A DNA stretch of 64,000 bases from Fen-1298 sp963833465. Its GTDB lineage: Bacteria > Bacteroidota > Ignavibacteria > UBA10030. The DNA lies in the NCBI GenBank assembly GCA_963833465.1, contig CAWHXW010000003.1, positions 930,001-994,000 on the forward strand, given 5' to 3'. Every line of letters begins with the position of its first letter. Within the stretch, counting starts at the first letter, position 1. Made by a program: the position numbers and the translations under genes. The notes beneath the pieces are model-generated. The model saw only the letters and a program-made list of their open reading frames with translations, did not search any database and was not told the origin of the DNA. This document shows, in pieces, positions 55,405 through 63,811 of this stretch.

Positions 55405-56460
55405 ATGAAAAAGAAAATATTTGGAATAATCGTTAATGTTCTGATAGGAATCCTGTGGTTCAATGGAGTGTACGCTCAAGAAGACCAAAACAACGAAAAA
55501 TTGGCGCAAACAGGATTTCAATTTTTGAGCGTGGTATCGGATGCGCGTGCATCTGCAATGGCAGAAGCAATGACTAGTCTTCAAAATGGTTCCAGTGCGC
55601 TGTTTTTTAATCCTGCCGGGATGGCGGATATGACGAGCTTTATCGACGTAACGGCTAGTATCAACGATTGGATAGCGGATATTAAACATCAGGAATTTAG
55701 TCTTGCCATTCGTCCATCTAAGGGTGAATATGGCGTTCTTGGTTTTAGTTTACAATATGTGGATTACGGTGATTTTTATGGTACACGTGTGAATCCGACA
55801 GTTCCTTTAGGATATGATGACACTGGGATATTCACTTTAAACGCATTAGCAATAGGTGTCGGGTATGCTAAACAATTGACGGATAGATTTAGTATAGGAG
55901 GGCAGGTAAAATGGGCGCGGCAAGAATTAGGCACGTCTATGATAGCGGTCAATGTTCGACCTGACCCTAGTGATACAACGGGTAAACGGCGGATCGCGGA
56001 TACATCATATATATCAAATAAACTAACACCTTTAGTATTTGATTTTGGAACGCAGTTTAGGACGGGTGTCAAAAGTCTAGTGTTCGGAATGTCGGTACGA
56101 AATTTTTCTAAGGAAATAAAATACTCTCAGGAAGAATTTGAGACTCCATTGGTTTTCACACTTGGAATATCAATGAACCTTTTGGATTTTGTCGGAGAGG
56201 TTCCGCTGGACCAATCACTATATATGAGTATCGATGCAAGTCATTACATGGATCATCCGGAACAGCTTAAAATTGGATTGGAATATAAAGTGATGAACGC
56301 ATTATCATTACGTGCAGGTTACGCAAATGACAACGGTGGAAACGGGATGTCGTATGGATTTGGAATATCACAATTCGGTTTTGCATTTGATTACGCATAT
56401 ACGCCGTTTGGTGATTTTGATAAGGTTCAGCGAGTTACAGCTCGTTTTTCATTTAATTGA
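55405..56460 (+). CDS. PorV-like outer-membrane beta-barrel protein
   Basis: 351 residues with a signal peptide ('IFGIIVNVLIGILWFNGVYAQ'). The N-terminal block 'GFQFLSVVSDARASAMAEAMTSLQNGSSALFFNPAGMADM' is the conserved start of PorV/PorQ-type proteins, followed by alternating amphipathic strands ('GEYGVLGFSLQYVDYGDF') and an aromatic-ended last strand 'VQRVTARFSFN'. PorV carries proteins with C-terminal sorting domains across the outer membrane in type IX secretion. The AAGGAG site overlaps the preceding stop and lies 7 bases before the ATG. A dedicated carrier for the upstream secreted protein is the natural inference. The general type IX core is not in the window. Confidence 0.85.
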   Translation: MKKKIFGIIVNVLIGILWFNGVYAQEDQNNEKLAQTGFQFLSVVSDARASAMAEAMTSLQNGSSALFFNPAGMADMTSFIDVTASINDWIADIKHQEFSLAIRPSKGEYGVLGFSLQYVDYGDFYGTRVNPTVPLGYDDTGIFTLNALAIGVGYAKQLTDRFSIGGQVKWARQELGTSMIAVNVRPDPSDTTGKRRIADTSYISNKLTPLVFDFGTQFRTGVKSLVFGMSVRNFSKEIKYSQEEFETPLVFTLGISMNLLDFVGEVPLDQSLYMSIDASHYMDHPEQLKIGLEYKVMNALSLRAGYANDNGGNGMSYGFGISQFGFAFDYAYTPFGDFDKVQRVTARFSFN

Positions 56461-56475
56461 TGAAGGAATAAAATT

Positions 56476-57933
56476 ATGAAATCCTATCGCTTTTACGCAA
56501 TGGCCCTTTTCATTATAGCGTCATTGATTACGATTATCATCGGATGTAAATATAATGTTGCCGAACCGGCATGGTACGGGCCTCCGCCGGCTTCGGCGAA
56601 TGTTTCTATTGCGACTGTTATTCCAGCTCAAGCCGTTGGAGGAGTCAATACTATAACGATTACTGGAAATTTAATAGGCGCTTTAGATTCAACAAAGGTT
56701 CCGACTTATACTACGGATACTGTAACAGTAAAAGTAATAAAAAGTATTATAAATAATGATACTACGTGGGGTTATACTGTAGCGACAAAAATAGACAGCT
56801 CAGCTTTAACCTTCGTGCATAACGGTATATACTTTAACGGTGTGCAGGCAACAGTAGTTTCGTATTCACCAACAGCGATAACTGTATTAAGACCTAATGT
56901 AGTTTCAGATTCCTGTACAATAGCGATTGCTTCGAATAAATCGGTCGCAATGGCTAAATATGGTCCTTATAAAATAACCGCGGTTGAACAATCGTTTGGT
57001 GGTTTTACAACAAATGTGCCATTGAGCACGATTACACTTGACATGACCGGGAATATGTATGTCATAGATGCAACTTTGACATCGGTGTCTACTTCACCCG
57101 TTGTCAATAATTATCTTTATACTCTTTGGAAGATTACACCGGACGGAAATAAAACACAACTCGGATATTTAGGCGGAGAAACACCACACACACAGCTGAC
57201 AAAGCCTTTGCCGGTAACAGATGCAAAAATTAACCCGATAGATGGCAAGCTCTATTATTTACAGAGCGTTAAACCAACATTTGTAAATTCTAAAGATGTT
57301 CATGTAGTTGACTTGAATTCATCGCCTTTAATAGATACTGTATGGCTAAAACAAATTTCCAAAAAAATCTCATATGGCGACTTTGATGCCAACGGTTATT
57401 TCTACACTGGCGGGACAGCAAGTGGTATTGTAGTAATCCGGCCTAATCGTTCACTTAGAATTGAATCTTATCATACAACTGATACAATTCTAAGTATGCG
57501 CGTATTTAACAATTACATTTATGTTGCTACTAGAACTGGAATTACACGCAATTCGATTAGCGATACAAGCCAGCTAGGTCCACAGGAACCAGTGCTCGAC
57601 TTTACTCAGACTGCATTTGCATCCCTTCCTTTTAGTGGATTCGCTTTTTCTGCTGATGGAAATAAAATGTATATTGGAACCTATTCAAAAAATCCAATCC
57701 TGATTGCAGATGGACCTTCAACGGGACTTCCAATATCACCCAGCAGCGTAGCTATCCTTTACCAGGGTATTCTGCCGACTTATTGCGATCAGGTATGCTT
57801 TGGGCCTGGAATCGGTAGTGGACTCAACGGTAGCGGTTTCTATATGATAAGTGGCAACACAACCGTGTCACCGGCAGTGAACTGGATAGTGTACCAGATT
57901 GATGTAGGAACGAATGGAGCGCCATATTATTGA
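56476..57933 (+). CDS. Lipoprotein with IPT/TIG domain
   Basis: 485 residues. Lipobox 'IIIGC' puts the lipidated Cys at 24. The next ~130 residues are an IPT/TIG immunoglobulin-like domain ('SVIATVIPAQAVGGVNTITITGNLIG'-like pattern, ending 'SDSCTIAIASNKSV'). The remaining ~300 residues look like a beta-propeller of short repeats ('LDMTGNMYVIDATL', 'INPIDGKLYYLQSV', 'FSADGNKMYIGTYS'), as in NHL or SMP-30-like folds. It is presumably an outer-membrane surface lipoprotein binding glycan or another ligand for the receptor. It starts 15 bases after the PorV-like gene and is followed by a terminator, closing the cassette. Confidence 0.82.
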   Translation: MKSYRFYAMALFIIASLITIIIGCKYNVAEPAWYGPPPASANVSIATVIPAQAVGGVNTITITGNLIGALDSTKVPTYTTDTVTVKVIKSIINNDTTWGYTVATKIDSSALTFVHNGIYFNGVQATVVSYSPTAITVLRPNVVSDSCTIAIASNKSVAMAKYGPYKITAVEQSFGGFTTNVPLSTITLDMTGNMYVIDATLTSVSTSPVVNNYLYTLWKITPDGNKTQLGYLGGETPHTQLTKPLPVTDAKINPIDGKLYYLQSVKPTFVNSKDVHVVDLNSSPLIDTVWLKQISKKISYGDFDANGYFYTGGTASGIVVIRPNRSLRIESYHTTDTILSMRVFNNYIYVATRTGITRNSISDTSQLGPQEPVLDFTQTAFASLPFSGFAFSADGNKMYIGTYSKNPILIADGPSTGLPISPSSVAILYQGILPTYCDQVCFGPGIGSGLNGSGFYMISGNTTVSPAVNWIVYQIDVGTNGAPYY

Positions 57934-58017
57934 GTAAAAAATATTTTGTTATTCCATTTAGATGATAGAAACTCAAATTAATTTGGAATAACAATTGAGG
58001 TCGAAATCTAATTTGAT

Positions 58018-58059
58018 AGGGTCGGTTTTTTTATTTTCTAATGAAGCCGACCCTTTTTT
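58018..58059 (+). terminator. Intrinsic terminator after the TonB cassette
   Basis: AGGGTCGG (58018-58025) pairs with CCGACCCT (58047-58054), and six T follow at 58054-58059. It ends the four-gene cassette 85 bases after the lipoprotein stop. Confidence 0.85.
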
Positions 58060-58252
58060 GTGCACGACCAGATCGAAATAAATAGTTTTTATAAATTTCT
58101 TGTTTTAATAAGTTGATTGCGAGATTAAGTAATTCAAATAGAAAACTCGTGATGCTGATTATGTTGTTTAATTGCCAATGAATTAGGAATATCCTGCCTA
58201 TCGTTGATTTCATCCCCCTTTTTTTGTTAATTGAATACAGATAAGAAATTTT

Positions 58253-58276
58253 TGTCAGCAATATGCTGACATTTTT
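58253..58276 (+). promoter_or_regulatory. Terminator-like hairpin in the valS leader
   Basis: TGTCAGCA-ATA-TGCTGACA (58253-58271) followed by TTTTT (58272-58276) ends 21 bases before the valS ATG. A TATAAT sits between it and the start (58281-58286) without a well-spaced -35. The remaining part of the 364-base gap has no gene; it is AT-rich. The hairpin may be an attenuator, or a terminator with valS driven from a very close promoter. Confidence 0.5.
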
Positions 58277-58297
58277 AATCTATAATGCTGAATTCTG

Positions 58298-61045
58298 ATG
58301 AGTGTAAAAGAACTTTCCAAAGCGTATAATCCAAAAGATGTTGAAGACAGATTGTATTCCTGGTGGGAATCGAATAACCTATTCCACGCAACTGTCAACA
58401 AAGATAAAGAACCTTACACCGTCGTCATTCCGCCGCCAAACATCACCGGTATTTTGACAATGGGACATGTTCTGAATAATACTCTGCAAGATATTTTTGT
58501 CCGATGGAAGCGTATGCAGAGATATGAAGCATGCTGGATTCCTGGAACCGACCATGCGGGAATTGCAACACAAAATGCAGTCGAAAAATCTCTTGCCAAA
58601 GAAGGAAAACATCGCCACGATCTTGGGAGAGAAAAATTTATTGAACTTGTCTGGCAATGGCGTGAAAAATACGGAAGCACAATCATTCGACAATTACGTA
58701 AACTCGGCGTCTCCTGCGATTGGGAACGTGAACGATTCACAATGGATGAAGGATTGTCAAATGCAGTAAAAGAAGTTTTTATACGATTATTTGATAAAGG
58801 TCTCATTTATCGCGGCAAATACATCGTCAATTGGTGTCCTCAGCATCAAACTGCACTAAGCGATGATGAAGTTGATCATTCGGATTCAAACGGCAATCTC
58901 TATTATATAAAATACGAGATTGTCGGTTCAGACGAACATGCCATCATCGCAACAACAAGACCGGAAACAATGCTCGGCGATACTGCACTTTGTGTACATC
59001 CAAAAGATGAACGTTATAAACATTTAGTTGGCAAAACAGCAATTTTACCGATTGTTGGACGCAAACTCCCAATCATCGCTGATGATTATATAGATATGAG
59101 TTTTGGTACAGGCGTAATGAAAGTAACGCCTGCACACGATTCAAATGATTTTCTTCTTGGTCAAAGGCATGAACTTCTGCAATTAAATATATTTGATGAA
59201 ACCGCACATCTCAACGAATCTGTTCCAAAACAATATGAAGGTATGGATCGTTTTGATTGCCGGGAGCAGTTATTGAAAGATTTAGAAACTCAAAACTTAT
59301 TATTGAAAACCGAACCATATGTACATAGCGTCGGTAAATGCTATCGCTGCCATACGATCGTCGAACCCTGGCTGTCGGATCAATGGTTTGTGAAAATGAA
59401 ACCGCTTGCCGCACCTGCTTTGCGCGTGGTGCACGAAGGCAAAGTGCAGTTCCATCCTGACCGCTGGACAAAAGTGTATGAACACTGGATGATGAATATT
59501 CGAGACTGGTGTATCTCACGCCAAATTTGGTGGGGACATCGTATTCCTGTTTATTATGCACCAGACGGCAACTATGTCCCGGCGCGCAATGAAACGGAAG
59601 CACGTAAAAAACTAGGCGTAGCTGCCGACGTCCTAATCCGACAAGATGAAGATGTATTAGATACTTGGTTCTCATCTTGGCTTTGGCCTTTCTCTACACT
59701 TGGTTGGCCGGAAGATAATCCTAGTCTTCATTATTTCAATCCAACCAGTACGCTTGTCACTGCACCTGATATTATTTTTTTCTGGGTGGCGCGGATGATT
59801 ATGGCAAATATGGAATTCATGAAAGGCACACCGGGCATCGACGGCAAAGCGCGTAAAAAAGATGACGACATTATTCCTTTCCGCGATGTCTACTTTACCA
59901 GCATCATTCGCGACGAGCAGGGAAGGAAAATGAGTAAGTCGCTTGGTAATTCTCCTGACCCGCTTGATGTTATTGAAAAATATGGTGCCGATGCACTACG
60001 CTTCACTATCGCATTTCTTTCTCCACTCGGGCAGGATGTATTATTCTCATCAGATAAATGTGATCTCGGACGCAACTTTGCAAATAAAATTTGGAATGCC
60101 GGCCGTTTTCTTTTAATGAACAAACAGGAAATCATCGGCGACGATAATTTCACGCTCGATAAACTGCCGACAGAAAATCTCGACCTTGCCGATCGTTGGA
60201 TTCTATCCCGCCTCAATCACACCATCAAATTATTTAACACCTCACTTGACCAATTCCATGTCAACGAAGCAACAAAACTGATTTATGATTTTATATGGCA
60301 TGATTTCTGTGATTGGTATGTGGAAATGGTGAAAACGCGATTCTATGGTGATGAGTCGAACGAAGTGAAAACTGCTGTCGTAATACGAGCGCTCTGGATT
60401 TTTGATCAAGCACTTCGTTTGCTCCATCCGATAATGCCTTTTATTTCTGAGGAATTATGGCAAAATCTAAGCAATCGCAAAGGACAATCGCTCGTGCGTG
60501 CCGAATTCCCGAATGTCAATGAACATTATATAAATCAAACGGTTGAATATGAATTGAATTTTGTCATCAAAGTAATCGAAGCTGTGCGTAATATCCGCGG
60601 TGAGTTGAATGTTGCGCCTTCAAAACAAATTGAAGTGCATATTCATCTTCATGGTGAGTTCGGCGAAAAGCTGGTTGTCAATGCCAATTATATTCAAGGA
60701 CTTCTGAACTATATCGATCGTCTCTGCCGCGCTAAAACAGTGCCGACCTGGGCCAGCGAAACGGAAAAGTTTGAGCATCCTAAAGCTTCCGCTAGCGCGA
60801 TAGTCGATGGAACGGAAATCTATGTTCCGCTTGTTGGTATTATTGATATTGATGCCGAGCGAAAACGATTAGAAAAAGAAATCGTGCGCCTGCAGGGATT
60901 GATCGAAAGTATTGGAAAGAAATTAACAAATGCTAGTTTCATTGAACGTGCGCCGAAATATATTGTAGAAAAAGAACGCGAAAAACAAAAAAACATGACT
61001 GAGAATATAGAAAAGTTAAAATTAAGTATAGAGCTTCTAAACTGA
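58298..61045 (+). CDS. valS: Valyl-tRNA synthetase
   Basis: 915 residues, class I synthetase. The HIGH motif region is 'PPPNITGILTMGHVLNNTLQDIFVRW', the valine-specific 'WIPGTDHAGIATQ' follows, 'IATTRPETMLGDTALCVHP' starts the editing domain, and 'GRKMSKSLGNSPDPLDVIEKYGADALRF' is KMSKS. The C-terminal coiled coil ('KRLEKEIVRLQGLIESIGKKL') is the tRNA-binding arm. It charges tRNA-Val. No ribosome site precedes the ATG at 58298. A hairpin with a T-run lies just upstream. Length is normal for the family. Confidence 0.97.
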   Translation: MSVKELSKAYNPKDVEDRLYSWWESNNLFHATVNKDKEPYTVVIPPPNITGILTMGHVLNNTLQDIFVRWKRMQRYEACWIPGTDHAGIATQNAVEKSLAKEGKHRHDLGREKFIELVWQWREKYGSTIIRQLRKLGVSCDWERERFTMDEGLSNAVKEVFIRLFDKGLIYRGKYIVNWCPQHQTALSDDEVDHSDSNGNLYYIKYEIVGSDEHAIIATTRPETMLGDTALCVHPKDERYKHLVGKTAILPIVGRKLPIIADDYIDMSFGTGVMKVTPAHDSNDFLLGQRHELLQLNIFDETAHLNESVPKQYEGMDRFDCREQLLKDLETQNLLLKTEPYVHSVGKCYRCHTIVEPWLSDQWFVKMKPLAAPALRVVHEGKVQFHPDRWTKVYEHWMMNIRDWCISRQIWWGHRIPVYYAPDGNYVPARNETEARKKLGVAADVLIRQDEDVLDTWFSSWLWPFSTLGWPEDNPSLHYFNPTSTLVTAPDIIFFWVARMIMANMEFMKGTPGIDGKARKKDDDIIPFRDVYFTSIIRDEQGRKMSKSLGNSPDPLDVIEKYGADALRFTIAFLSPLGQDVLFSSDKCDLGRNFANKIWNAGRFLLMNKQEIIGDDNFTLDKLPTENLDLADRWILSRLNHTIKLFNTSLDQFHVNEATKLIYDFIWHDFCDWYVEMVKTRFYGDESNEVKTAVVIRALWIFDQALRLLHPIMPFISEELWQNLSNRKGQSLVRAEFPNVNEHYINQTVEYELNFVIKVIEAVRNIRGELNVAPSKQIEVHIHLHGEFGEKLVVNANYIQGLLNYIDRLCRAKTVPTWASETEKFEHPKASASAIVDGTEIYVPLVGIIDIDAERKRLEKEIVRLQGLIESIGKKLTNASFIERAPKYIVEKEREKQKNMTENIEKLKLSIELLN

Positions 61046-61126
61046 AATAAATGAACAGGGAAGAAAATATGGAATAGAGATATTGTTGAATTAAAATTGC
61101 ATCTTCCTTATTACATTGGACTTTAT

Positions 61127-61498
61127 ATGTATACCGTCATAATAGAAACAGAATTCTCTGCCGCACATATCATCCGAGGATATAACGGCCCGTGTTCACG
61201 TCTTCACGGACACAATTGGAAAGTTACAGTGGAAGCTAAAACCGATGTTCTCGATGATCTCGGAATGAGTGTCGATTTTTATTTTCTTCAAGAAAAAACT
61301 GACGAGATTGTTTCGCAATTTGATCATAGTGATTTGAATTCGACACCACCTTTTAATAAGATTCTTAATCCGACTTCAGAGAATATTGCTAAATATATTT
61401 TCGATGAATTAAAGAAACGTCTGCCTGCAAAAATAAAACTTTCATTTGTATCAATTGGTGAAACCGGGGAATACACTGCAAAGTATTCAGAAGGATAG
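61127..61498 (+). CDS. queD: 6-carboxy-tetrahydropterin synthase (QueD)
   Basis: 123 residues from ATG 61127; the longer TTG frame from 61097 adds 10 unrelated residues. 'TEFSAAHIIRGYNGPCSRLHGHNWKVTVEA' holds the catalytic Cys and the zinc His pair (HGH), and the C-terminal 'SIGETGEYTAKY' carries the Glu that binds the pterin. QueD makes 6-carboxy-5,6,7,8-tetrahydropterin from dihydroneopterin triphosphate, the second step to queuosine precursors. It starts 81 bases after valS and heads the que cluster. No preQ1 riboswitch is visible upstream. Confidence 0.93.
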   Translation: MYTVIIETEFSAAHIIRGYNGPCSRLHGHNWKVTVEAKTDVLDDLGMSVDFYFLQEKTDEIVSQFDHSDLNSTPPFNKILNPTSENIAKYIFDELKKRLPAKIKLSFVSIGETGEYTAKYSEG

Positions 61499-61516
61499 TA
61501 AAATATTAAAACTTCA

Positions 61517-62176
61517 ATGAAATCATCTTTACCGGAAACACTAATCATTAATGAAATATTTTTCAGCATTCAGGGAGAATCGACACGCATTGGACTTCCT
61601 TGCGTATTTATTCGATTAACTTCATGCGATCTCCGGTGTGCCTGGTGCGATACAGCTTATGCCTTCAATGAAGGCACAGAAATGAGCATTGATGAAATAT
61701 TAAAAAAGGTAAAAGAATATGAATGCAATCTCGTCGAAATAACAGGAGGCGAACCACTTCTTCAGCCAAATGTACACCCTTTAATGAAACGTCTTTGCGA
61801 TGAAAGTTATGATGTAATGGTTGAAACAGGCGGCCACCGCGATATTAGCGGCGTTGATCTGCGCGTTAAGCGTATTATGGATATTAAGTGTCCCGGCAGT
61901 TTGATGGAAAAGCACAATCGCTGGGAAAATATTCAATTGCTTACAATACGTGATGAGGTTAAATTTGTTATAGTAGATGAAATCGATTACAATTGGGCAA
62001 AGGATGTTATTAAAAAGTACGACCTTGCACAACGATGTACAATTTTAATTTCGCCCGTGTTTGGCAAAATAGAAAATCGTATTTTAGCAGAGTTAATACT
62101 TCACGATCATCTTAACGTTCAGTTTCAATTGCAAATGCACAAATATATCTGGGATCCGACAGCAAGAGGAGTATGA
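61517..62176 (+). CDS. queE: 7-carboxy-7-deazaguanine synthase (QueE)
   Basis: 219 residues, radical SAM. The cluster motif is 'TSCDLRCAWCDTAYAF' (Cys-x3-Cys-x2-Cys), with 'IFFSIQGESTRIGLPCVFIRL' before it and 'VEITGGEPLLQPN' as the SAM-binding GGE motif. It rearranges carboxytetrahydropterin to the deazaguanine ring. It follows queD by 18 bases. The next gene starts two bases after its stop, with GAGGAG in its last codons as the ribosome site, so the cluster is coupled. Confidence 0.95.
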   Translation: MKSSLPETLIINEIFFSIQGESTRIGLPCVFIRLTSCDLRCAWCDTAYAFNEGTEMSIDEILKKVKEYECNLVEITGGEPLLQPNVHPLMKRLCDESYDVMVETGGHRDISGVDLRVKRIMDIKCPGSLMEKHNRWENIQLLTIRDEVKFVIVDEIDYNWAKDVIKKYDLAQRCTILISPVFGKIENRILAELILHDHLNVQFQLQMHKYIWDPTARGV

Positions 62177-62177
62177 A

Positions 62178-62546
62178 ATGAATCCAATCGACAAACTTGA
62201 CTCATTCGACAATAAATATCCAGAGCGCGATTACACTATAACAATAGTCAATCCGGAATTTACATCCGTCTGTCCAAAAACCGGATTGCCGGATTTTGGT
62301 ACAATTACAATCAATTATATTCCAGGGAAAAAATGTGTCGAATTGAAATCGCTAAAGTACTATTTCCTTGAATACCGTTCGATGGGTATTTTTTATGAGA
62401 CAGTTGTAAATAAAATTCTTGATGATCTCGTTTTAAAACTACATCCAAAATGGATAGAAGTTGCAGGAAGTTTCACAGCGCGCGGCGGCATTACAACAAC
62501 TGTCAAAACAGTGCATTCAGAAAAAGGAAAACGTAAAATTAAATGA
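62178..62546 (+). CDS. queF: NADPH-dependent preQ0 reductase (QueF, short type I)
   Basis: 122 residues, the short single-domain (YkvM-like) form. 'PEFTSVCPKTGLPDFGTITINYIPGKKCVELKSLKYY' includes the active-site Cys that binds preQ0 and the Asp that protonates it; 'YRSMGIFYETVVNKILDDL' is the NADPH-contact region with the QueF Glu. It reduces preQ0 to preQ1. GAGGAG is 6 bases before the ATG. Its stop overlaps the start of queC by four bases (ATGA). Confidence 0.95.
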   Translation: MNPIDKLDSFDNKYPERDYTITIVNPEFTSVCPKTGLPDFGTITINYIPGKKCVELKSLKYYFLEYRSMGIFYETVVNKILDDLVLKLHPKWIEVAGSFTARGGITTTVKTVHSEKGKRKIK

Positions 62547-63247
62547 ACAAGTCACGCGCAGTTGTATTGGTTAGCGGAGGAATGGATAGCTGTGTAACCG
62601 CTGCGATCGCCAATCTTGAGCATGAATTAGCATTTTTGCATGTGAATTACGGTCAGCGTACAGAGCAGCGTGAATTGAAAGCGTTTTATGCTCTTGCTGA
62701 ACATTACTGCATTCAGCATCGATTGGTTGCAGATTTGACGCATCTCAAATCTATCGGCGGTTCCAGTCTCACTGACTTGCACATTAAAGTGACTGAAGCC
62801 AATCCAGAGACACTTTTTAGTTCTAAGAAGAGCGGGATTCCGACTTCGTACGTCCCATTTCGAAATGCCAACATTTTATCAGCCGCAGTAAGCTGGGCGG
62901 AAGTCGTTGGAGCGAAGAATATATTTATCGGCGCCGTTGAAGAAGATAGTTCCGGATATCCAGATTGCCGAAAAGAATTTTATGATGCGTTTAACTCAGT
63001 AATTAAATTAGGAACGAAACCTGAAACTAAGATTTCTATTAACGTTCCTGTGATAGACTTGAAAAAATTTGAAATCGTTAAGCGCGGCATTGAATTAAAC
63101 GCGCCATTTGAATTGACTTGGTCATGTTATACGAATGAAGATAGTGCTTGTGGAGTCTGTGACAGTTGCGCGTTACGCCTGCGGGCATTTCAAATTGCCG
63201 GAATTGATGATCCAATTCCTTACTCTGTAAAACCAAATTACATTTGA
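62543..63247 (+). CDS. queC: 7-cyano-7-deazaguanine synthase (QueC)
   Basis: 234 residues, PP-loop ATPase. 'VVLVSGGMDSCVTAAIANLE' is the SGGxDS nucleotide loop, 'SYVPFRNANILSAAVSWAE' is the QueC-specific block, and the C-terminal Cys cluster 'CGVCDSCALRLRAF' binds zinc. It converts 7-carboxy-7-deazaguanine to preQ0 with ammonia and ATP. The gene overlaps queF by ATGA and is the last of the cluster; the repeat-framed GIY-YIG gene follows immediately. queC is normally ahead of queF in the pathway, so gene order is not reaction order. Confidence 0.96.
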   Translation: MNKSRAVVLVSGGMDSCVTAAIANLEHELAFLHVNYGQRTEQRELKAFYALAEHYCIQHRLVADLTHLKSIGGSSLTDLHIKVTEANPETLFSSKKSGIPTSYVPFRNANILSAAVSWAEVVGAKNIFIGAVEEDSSGYPDCRKEFYDAFNSVIKLGTKPETKISINVPVIDLKKFEIVKRGIELNAPFELTWSCYTNEDSACGVCDSCALRLRAFQIAGIDDPIPYSVKPNYI

Positions 63248-63253
63248 TAATAA

Positions 63254-63292
63254 GTCATCCTGATCCCGACCAGTAGTCGGGAGAAGGATCTA
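63254..63292. repeat. Left inverted hairpin repeat of the GIY-YIG unit
   Basis: GTCATCCTGA, then a perfect hairpin TCCCGAC-CAGTA-GTCGGGA (63264-63282), then GAAGGATCT. The outer ATCCT/AGGAT also pairs. It starts 6 bases after the queC stop. It is inverted relative to the copy at 63661. Confidence 0.8.
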
Positions 63293-63304
63293 TATTGAAT
63301 TTTG

Positions 63305-63604
63305 ATGAAACAGTTTTTTGTATATATTATGTCAAATCGTAAAGATGGAACAATCTATACTGGAATGACAAATGATCTCGAGCGGAGGGTGATAGAACAT
63401 AAGAAAAAGCTAATTGATGGCTTTACAAAGAAGTACAATCTGACTAATCTTGTTTACTTCGAAGACACAAACTCTGCATTATCAGCAATTGAACGGGAAA
63501 AACAAATCAAAGGTTGGTTGAGATCAAAGAAAATCAAACTTATTGAAGAAATGAATCCCGAATGGAAAGATTTAAGTGATGCATGGTATGAAGATATCTC
63601 TTAA
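63305..63604 (+). CDS. Small GIY-YIG family endonuclease
   Basis: 99 residues from ATG 63305 (an in-frame TTG sits at 63302). The nuclease motif is 'FFVYIMSNRKDGTIYTGMTNDLERRVIEHKKK', where 'VYI' and 'YTG' correspond to the GIY and YIG blocks and the Arg and His of 'RRVIEH' complete the core; 'NSALSAIEREKQIKGWLRSKKIKLI' holds the metal-binding Glu. It is the stand-alone YhbQ-like type. The start lies 13 bases after the left repeat and has no convincing ribosome site. Homologues of this size are widespread and their biological role is unclear; here the repeats on both sides suggest a link with mobility. Confidence 0.88.
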   Translation: MKQFFVYIMSNRKDGTIYTGMTNDLERRVIEHKKKLIDGFTKKYNLTNLVYFEDTNSALSAIEREKQIKGWLRSKKIKLIEEMNPEWKDLSDAWYEDIS

Positions 63605-63660
63605 CCCAAAGTGGATATATCGTCTTATGTGCAGCGATAGATCATGCTTTTCTTGCATAC

Positions 63661-63703
63661 GAGATTCTTCGCTTCGTCCTTTCAGGACTTCGCTCAGAAT
63701 GAC
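63661..63703. repeat. Right inverted hairpin repeat of the GIY-YIG unit
   Basis: GAGATTCTTCGCTTC, then hairpin GTCCT-TTC-AGGAC (63676-63688), then CTTCGCTCAGAATGAC. The reverse complement begins GTCATTCTGA and ends GAAGAATCTC, matching the left repeat's GTCATCCTGA and GAAGGATCT blocks. It starts 57 bases after the nuclease stop. Confidence 0.75.
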
Positions 63704-63811
63704 TAAATAATTATGTTCCCATCAGAAATCCTTCGTAATATTATCAAATTGTTTCAACTCCTTTCGCGGGGATTTAAATCCAGTTTTGCGCTTGATCCAT
63801 CGGAGGATAAA

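Larger units (their letters stand above)
63254..63703 (+). mobile_element. Candidate 450-base mobile unit: GIY-YIG gene between inverted hairpin repeats
   Basis: The left repeat (GTCATCCTGA ... GAAGGATCT) and the right repeat read on the other strand (GTCATTCTGA ... GAAGAATCT) share their outer and inner blocks around different hairpin centres. Between them lies a single small nuclease gene. Ends are GTCAT and ATGAC, the same as in the non-coding repeats at 31447 and 31680. No target-site duplication could be confirmed by eye. This is a structural inference, not a recognised element. Confidence 0.5.

Noticed and set aside
58060..58252. T-box or valine leader peptide ahead of valS
   Set aside because: No T-box consensus and the short frames are not rich in valine.
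61046..61126. preQ1 riboswitch ahead of queD
   Set aside because: No compact stem plus A-rich tail matching the preQ1 aptamer pattern is visible.
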